64,000 nucleotides of DNA from Perognathus longimembris pacificus (Eukaryota; Chordata; Mammalia; Rodentia; Heteromyidae): positions 77,972,267-78,036,266 of the forward strand of contig NC_063161.1 of the NCBI RefSeq assembly GCF_023159225.1, in the 5' to 3' direction. Both the position numbers and the translations under genes were made by a program. Below the pieces are notes generated by a model, which worked only from the letters and a program-made list of their open reading frames with translations, was not told the origin of the DNA and did not search any database. Within the stretch, counting starts at the first letter, position 1. Every line of letters begins with the position of its first letter. Below are positions 61,440 through 64,000 of this stretch, piece by piece.

Positions 61440-63825
61440 TATTGAACTTAGGTGCCTTGTGCCTACTCTCGCCATGCCTCCATGTTTTTTGCTTTTATTC
61501 AGTTCTTGGCTTCAAACTTACTAGCCACCTGCCTCTGCTTCTGAAGTAGCTGGTATTACAGCTGTGTATCACCATTCCCCGCCCCCCTCCCTCCCTCTTT
61601 CTCTTGTCCCGTTGACTTGTTTGAACTTAGGTCCTGGGTGCAGTCCCTGAGCTTCTTTCAATCAAAGCTAGTACTCTACCACTATGAGCCACAGCGCCAC
61701 TTCTGGTTTTTTAGTGGTTAATTGGAGATAACAGTCTTACAGAGTTTCCTGCCGGGGTTGCTTTGAACCTTGATCTTCAGATTTCAGCCCCCTGAGTAGC
61801 TAGGATTACAGGTATGAGCCACTAGCACCTGGCTCAACTCTTTCTCTTGAGTGCATGTATATGTTCATTTTTCTTGGGCATATTTCTAGCAGTAGAACTG
61901 CTGCATTGTGAGGTAGCTTTGTACTTTGTTCAGAGGATCTGCCCTGGCACTATGGATATACCACTGCAAATGCATGGAGTTTTCTTATCCTGGCCAACTT
62001 TTTTTTTTTTTTTTGGTTTATTATTTTATTTTTTTTTTTTGGTATTGGGGCCTGAACTCAGGGCTTATCTGGCTGGTGCTCTACCATTTGAGCCACACCC
62101 CAGTCTGGCATTTTGCTGGTTATTTTGTAGCTGGAATTTTTCTCTGAGAATTTTTTTTTCTTTTCCTTTTTGGCACTGGGGATCGAACCCAGGACAAAGT
62201 GCTAGGCAAGCACTTTGCCACTGAGCTATATCCCAGCTCTCAGAGCTGGCTTTTAATACCAGTGCTCTGGATCTCAGCCTCCTGACTAGCTGGAATTATA
62301 GGCATGAGCCACTGATGTCTGCCTTGTGATTGTCTTTGAAAAAAAAAATTTTTTTCCCCCAGTCTTGGGCTTGGACTGAGGGCCTGAGCACTGTCCCTGG
62401 CTTCTTTTTGCTCAAGGCTAGCACTCTGCCACTTGAGCCACAGCGCCACTTCTGGCTGTTTTCTATATATGTGGTGCTGGGGAATCGAACCCAGGGCTTC
62501 ATGTATATGAGGCAAGCACTCTTGCCACTAGGCCATATTCCCAGCCCTCTTTGAAACATTTTTATTAGGATCATTACTTTGTGATATCTTTCTTTGGTTG
62601 CAGTTTACATTTCCCTGATGGTTAATTGTGTTGGGCATCTTTTTATGTGCTTATTGACATTAGTACATGTTGTTGTTTGTTTGTTTTTTTTCTCCTTTGG
62701 CAGTACTGGGTTTTGAAAGGAAAATTATCCCAGAAAACCACAGACCATAGACGAAGTCACATAGAGCAAGAGTTTATTGCCAGCAGGGCAGGCAAGGCCA
62801 AGTTCCCACAGAGGAGTAAAGGAAAATGGCCAGGGAACTCTCTCTCAGGGGGTCTTTATACCTTCAAGCAGCTAAGGTGGGAGGTGTTAGCGTTTCCCTA
62901 GCGGTCCTCAGCTCCTCCCATTAGATCCCAGACCTGCCTGCCCCTCAGGTATCTTCGGCCAAGGGCAGAGTCACATTGCCAAAGGGCAGATCTTTTGTCT
63001 GGGCTGGGGGCATTCTATAAGCTTACAGGTTTGAACCCAGGGACTTGCCAGATTGATTGCTCTACCACTTGAGCTATATCCCCAGAACTTTTTGCTTTGG
63101 TTATTTTGGAGATAGGGTCTTCCATTTATGCTGGGACTGGCCTGGAACCTCAGTTCTCCTTTGTATAAATTTATACAGCCAGGATGAGAGGTGTGTGTTG
63201 CCACACCCAGCTTATTATTGGTTGAGATGGAATCTTACTAACTTTTTGTCGGGGCTGACTTTGGAACCATGATCTACTCAGAATCCCCCTACCCCCTAGG
63301 ATTACTAGTGTGGGCCACTGGCTATTTGCACATCTTTGGTGTAACATCTCTGTAAGCCCTTGCCCCTCCTTCAATGGCTCCCTCACCCTTGAGTTGTAAG
63401 TGTTCAGTTTGTTTTCGCTGATGGGCAAATGGATGATACCTCCTCACAGTGATTCTTTTGGGGAGACTGATGTGCATCTCAGTGCTGGCCCCATAGTGGG
63501 GACAAGGTAATGTCCTGATGGGGGTGGGTCTGGCCACGTGCCGTGGCCAGAGTCCATGCACTGTGTCAGCAGGGCTGCTGGGAGGCCCCATGGTTTGAGC
63601 AGCTGGTCCTACTGGGCCTTCACCTCTCCCACAGGCCTGCCAATGCCCCAGGACATCAAGCACAGGCTCGTTGATTCCAGTCAAATGCAGCGGCCCCAGG
63701 GGAACCCGTTGCTGCTGTCCTACAGCCTGCAGGAGCTGCTGGCCAGAGACACTGTGCAAGTGGAGCTGATCCCTGAGAAGAAGGGCCTCTTCCTCAAGCA
63801 TGTGGAGTACGAAGTTTCTAGCCAG
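46774..63825 (+). CDS. SNX8: SNX8, sorting nexin 8, first two coding exons (gene continues past right edge)
   Basis: SNX8 is a PX-BAR sorting nexin of early endosomes involved in endosome-to-Golgi sorting. Exon 1 (46774-46867) and exon 2 (63635-63825) join in phase 1 to 95 codons: MTGRAMDPLPAAVV at the N-terminus, then PQGNPLLLSYSLQELLARDT and VELIPEKKGLFLKHVEYEVS, where the PX domain begins. The rest of the PX domain and the BAR domain lie outside. The start at 46774 is chosen because MTGRAMDPLP matches the human N-terminus; a second in-frame ATG follows at 46789. Confidence 0.93.
47788..48203 (+). mobile_element. Rearranged B1-Geo SINE with inverted insert
   Basis: Plus-strand head, long (GA)n, then a reversed B1-Geo segment (47964-48078), then a plus-strand linker and right arm (48079-48203). 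Confidence 0.7.
47872..47961 (+). repeat. (GA)n microsatellite
   Basis: About 45 GA units with one AA interruption, SNX8 intron 1. Confidence 0.97.
49030..49300 (+). mobile_element. B1 SINE interrupted by (GT)n and a reversed Geo arm
   Basis: TAATCCCAGTACTT before the microsatellite and TAATCTTAGCACTTGGG after a minus-strand arm (49109-49208) look like the same B1 position, as expected for an insertion duplication. Confidence 0.6.
49056..49108 (+). repeat. (GT)n microsatellite
   Basis: About 26 uninterrupted GT units. Confidence 0.97.
49787..49902 (-). mobile_element. B1 SINE fragment
   Basis: Complement with CCTGAGTAGCTGGGACCACA. Confidence 0.65.
49911..50260 (+). mobile_element. B1-Geo-Geo trimeric SINE
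   Basis: B1-Geo to about 50145, then immediately a second right arm (50146-50260). Confidence 0.78.
50391..50598 (+). mobile_element. IDL-Geo SINE, young GCGGG subfamily
   Basis: Flanked by AAAAAAAATTTCC on both sides. Confidence 0.92.
50628..50832 (+). mobile_element. IDL-Geo SINE
   Basis: Left arm GGTTGAGAATATGGCTTAGC; A tail of about 16. Confidence 0.88.
50853..51088 (-). mobile_element. B1-Geo SINE
   Basis: Reverse, both arms. Confidence 0.85.
51089..51290 (-). mobile_element. Old L1 fragment
   Basis: TATTTGCATTTTCTTGATTA and TTTGGATGCTAATTCCTTAA match complemented L1 3' sequence. Confidence 0.6.
51297..51490 (+). mobile_element. B1 plus ID-like composite
   Basis: B1 to about 51415 and an ID-like arm after it. 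Confidence 0.65.
51607..51642 (+). repeat. (GT)n microsatellite
   Basis: About 18 GT units; a shorter GT run is at 51760-51778. Confidence 0.95.
52163..52588 (+). mobile_element. IDL-Geo SINE interrupted by a younger IDL-Geo
   Basis: Outer element 52163-52299 plus 52532-52588, with near-duplication AAAAGTTAGTATCACA and AAAAGGTAGTATCACA at its ends. Confidence 0.88.
52315..52516 (+). mobile_element. IDL-Geo SINE, young GCGGG subfamily, nested
   Basis: Inserted at AAAAAGAAGCCAGGG, present at 52300-52314 and 52517-52531. Confidence 0.94.
53085..53374 (+). mobile_element. Chimeric SINE unit with transduced unique DNA
   Basis: 35-40 bp of an IDL head, then about 55 bp matching unique DNA at 52108-52162, then a full IDL-Geo. 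AAATATCATGG-type repeats flank the whole. Confidence 0.75.
53430..53710 (+). mobile_element. Old B1-ID composite
   Basis: B1 head, then an ID-like arm GTGGCTCAAGTGGTAGAATG with CTTAGCAAGCATAAAG, without the Geo insert. Confidence 0.6.
54355..54800 (+). mobile_element. B1-ID composite followed by B1-Geo SINE
   Basis: 54355-54565 has an ID-like right arm lacking the Geo insert; 54580-54800 is a B1-Geo. Confidence 0.75.
54946..55162 (+). mobile_element. B1-Geo SINE
   Basis: Complete head, somewhat shortened right arm. Confidence 0.83.
55388..55570 (+). mobile_element. B1 plus ID-like composite
   Basis: B1 with AGGCCAGCCTGGGCTACATA, then a short ID-like arm. Confidence 0.7.
55696..55906 (-). 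mobile_element. IDL-Geo SINE
   Basis: Reverse, both arms; CTGAATAAATTCTT and CTGAATGAATTCTT on the two sides look like the target duplication. Confidence 0.9.
57584..57764 (-). mobile_element. IDL-Geo SINE, 5' truncated
   Basis: The left arm stops at GGCAAGCGCTCACG; the first about 20 bp of the head are missing. Confidence 0.87.
57822..58073 (-). mobile_element. B1-Geo SINE
   Basis: Reverse, both arms, small internal duplication CACAATCCTTACAATCCTC. Confidence 0.85.
58078..58283 (-). mobile_element. IDL-Geo SINE
   Basis: Reverse; part of the right arm CGCCACTTCTGG is deleted. Confidence 0.88.
58300..58509 (-). mobile_element. IDL-Geo SINE, young GCGGG subfamily
   Basis: T tail of over 20, flanked by TCTTATGGGGAGTTTT at 58284-58299 and 58510-58525; short deletion in the right arm. 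Confidence 0.93.
58692..59010 (-). mobile_element. ID and B1 SINE fragments
   Basis: ID arm 58692-58772 and B1 58773-59010, reversed. Confidence 0.6.
59241..59308 (+). repeat. (GT)n microsatellite
   Basis: About 34 GT units, the longest dinucleotide GT run in the window. Confidence 0.97.
59325..59520 (-). mobile_element. Old B1 fragments
   Basis: GCCTGGGCTGTCCAAACC and GTGTGTACCACCATGCCTA are complemented B1 pieces. Confidence 0.55.
59520..59705 (-). mobile_element. Old L1 fragment
   Basis: GTGCTTTTGGTGTCATGTCT and AGAAGTCTTTGCTTAACCCA match complemented L1 sequence. Confidence 0.65.
60355..60460 (-). mobile_element. Geo arm fragment
   Basis: Reverse right arm only: GGGGCTTGAACTCAGGGCCT. 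Confidence 0.72.
60592..60758 (-). mobile_element. IDL-Geo SINE, older copy
   Basis: Reverse, slightly truncated right arm. Confidence 0.82.
60880..61305 (-). mobile_element. B1-Geo SINE split by IDL-Geo
   Basis: Parts 60880-60941 and 61137-61305. Confidence 0.85.
60942..61136 (-). mobile_element. IDL-Geo SINE, nested
   Basis: Flanked by GTGCTCTACCACTTTG at 60926-60941 and 61137-61152, inside the right arm of a B1-Geo. Confidence 0.93.
61409..61438 (+). repeat. (GT)n microsatellite
   Basis: About 15 GT units. Confidence 0.95.
61606..61836 (-). mobile_element. B1-Geo SINE
   Basis: Reverse, both arms. Confidence 0.83.
61850..61995 (-). mobile_element. Old L1 fragment
   Basis: GGGCATATTTCTAGCAGTAG then GAACTGCTGCATTGTGAGGT resembles complemented L1 3' sequence. 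Confidence 0.55.
62020..62325 (-). mobile_element. ID and B1 SINE fragments
   Basis: Two ID-like arms (about 62035-62105 and 62165-62235) and a B1 head, reversed. Confidence 0.6.
62347..62548 (-). mobile_element. IDL-Geo SINE
   Basis: Reverse, both arms, well preserved. Confidence 0.9.
62555..62680 (-). mobile_element. Old L1 fragment
   Basis: TTTACATTTCCCTGATGGTT then GTTGGGCATCTTTTTATGTG, complemented L1 3' sequence. Confidence 0.65.
62685..63100 (-). mobile_element. ID-like SINE split by the solo LTR
   Basis: GGCAGTACTGGGTTT before the LTR and GAACCCAGGGACTTGCCAGA after it form one reversed ID-like arm. Confidence 0.75.
62714..63027 (-). mobile_element. Solo LTR of an endogenous retrovirus
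   Basis: 314 bp running TG...CA, flanked by the 5-bp duplication GGTTT at 62709-62713 and 63028-63032. On the minus strand it shows a TATA-like GGTATAAAGAC, then AATAAA about 100 bp further (complement at 62772) and a U5-like end. No internal retroviral sequence remains. The 5-bp duplication fits ERVL/MaLR, though not exclusively. Confidence 0.82.
63100..63320 (-). mobile_element. Old B1 SINE remnants
   Basis: Complement of B1: GGAGATAGGGTCTTCC, GGACTGGCCTGGAACCTCAG. Confidence 0.55.
63635..63825 (+). CDS. SNX8: SNX8 coding exon 2
   Basis: Acceptor CTCTCCCACAG, donor GTACCCAG. Encodes GLPMPQDIKHRLVDSSQMQR then PQGNPLLLSYSLQELLARDT and the first PX beta strands ending HVEYEVSSQ. Confidence 0.94.
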
Positions 63826-64000
63826 GTACCCAGGAGCTGTGTGGAGGGGGAGCGAGGGACAGTTCCAGGCTGGATTGGCAGGGAGGGCAGACACTACGCA
63901 GGCTCACAGGTCCCCTGTAGCTTCCTCCTATGGGGGCGCCAGTGTCAGAGTTCATCAGATGCTGCACCGAGGCAGCAGGCACAGAGCTCCTCCTGGCATG

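Larger units (their letters stand above)
46868..63634 (+). other. SNX8: SNX8 intron 1
   Basis: 16.8 kb intron with no supported coding exon. It is mostly SINEs, L1 pieces, microsatellites and one solo LTR, itemised separately. Unique-looking stretches without recognisable features are 46900-47780, 48205-49020, 49300-49780, 51490-52150, 52605-53065, 53715-54350, 55165-55385, 56050-57560, 59010-59225, 59710-60290 and 63325-63634. Confidence 0.7.

Noticed and set aside
63322..63894. 190-codon minus-strand open frame
   Set aside because: Antisense of SNX8 exon 2 and its flanks; the plus-strand exon has splice sites and SNX8 similarity.

Overview
This is a window of mammalian nuclear DNA, and the interspersed repeats point to a rodent of the superfamily Geomyoidea (kangaroo rats, pocket mice, pocket gophers). 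The diagnostic repeat is a roughly 200 bp dimeric SINE. Its left arm resembles a tRNA-Ala/ID element and its right arm matches the layout published for IDL-Geo, a SINE reported to be restricted to Geomyoidea. About thirty copies are visible, several with intact target-site duplications. A second composite carries a 7SL/B1-like head joined to the same type of right arm. The species cannot be fixed from the sequence alone.

Three protein-coding genes were assembled by following splice sites and reading phase. (1) Minus strand, 1-11425: the 5' ten coding exons of a KIF19-type (kinesin-8 family) motor, about 373 residues, running off the left edge. Its position next to EIF3B suggests the rodent paralogue Kif19b. 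(2) Minus strand, 13730-36808: a complete EIF3B of 18 coding exons and 806 codons with no frame break. It has an acidic N-terminus, an RRM, the beta-propeller and the C-terminal eIF3i-binding tail. One of its introns is GC-AG. (3) Plus strand, 46774 to beyond 64000: the first two coding exons of SNX8, including the start of the PX domain, separated by a 16.8 kb intron.

Layout: EIF3B and SNX8 are divergent, with 10 kb between their start codons. Each lies in its own CpG island. The EIF3B island has a second CpG-dense patch about 750 bp upstream (37560-37680) that may be another promoter. The KIF19-like gene follows EIF3B in tandem on the same strand, with its start codon under 1 kb beyond the distal EIF3B poly(A) signal. 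Introns and intergenic DNA are filled with the two SINE families, older B1 and ID monomers, decayed L1 pieces, microsatellites, one well-preserved solo LTR (62714-63027) and a weaker LTR-like stretch near 38.5-38.9 kb.

The genes do not form a pathway. EIF3B is a core translation-initiation scaffold, SNX8 an endosomal sorting nexin, and the KIF19 family are microtubule-depolymerising ciliary motors. The most unusual material is in the retroelements: a right arm shared by two unrelated heads, a young IDL-Geo subfamily, several clean nested insertions, and one chimeric unit at 53.1 kb that carries a copied piece of unique DNA from 1 kb away.
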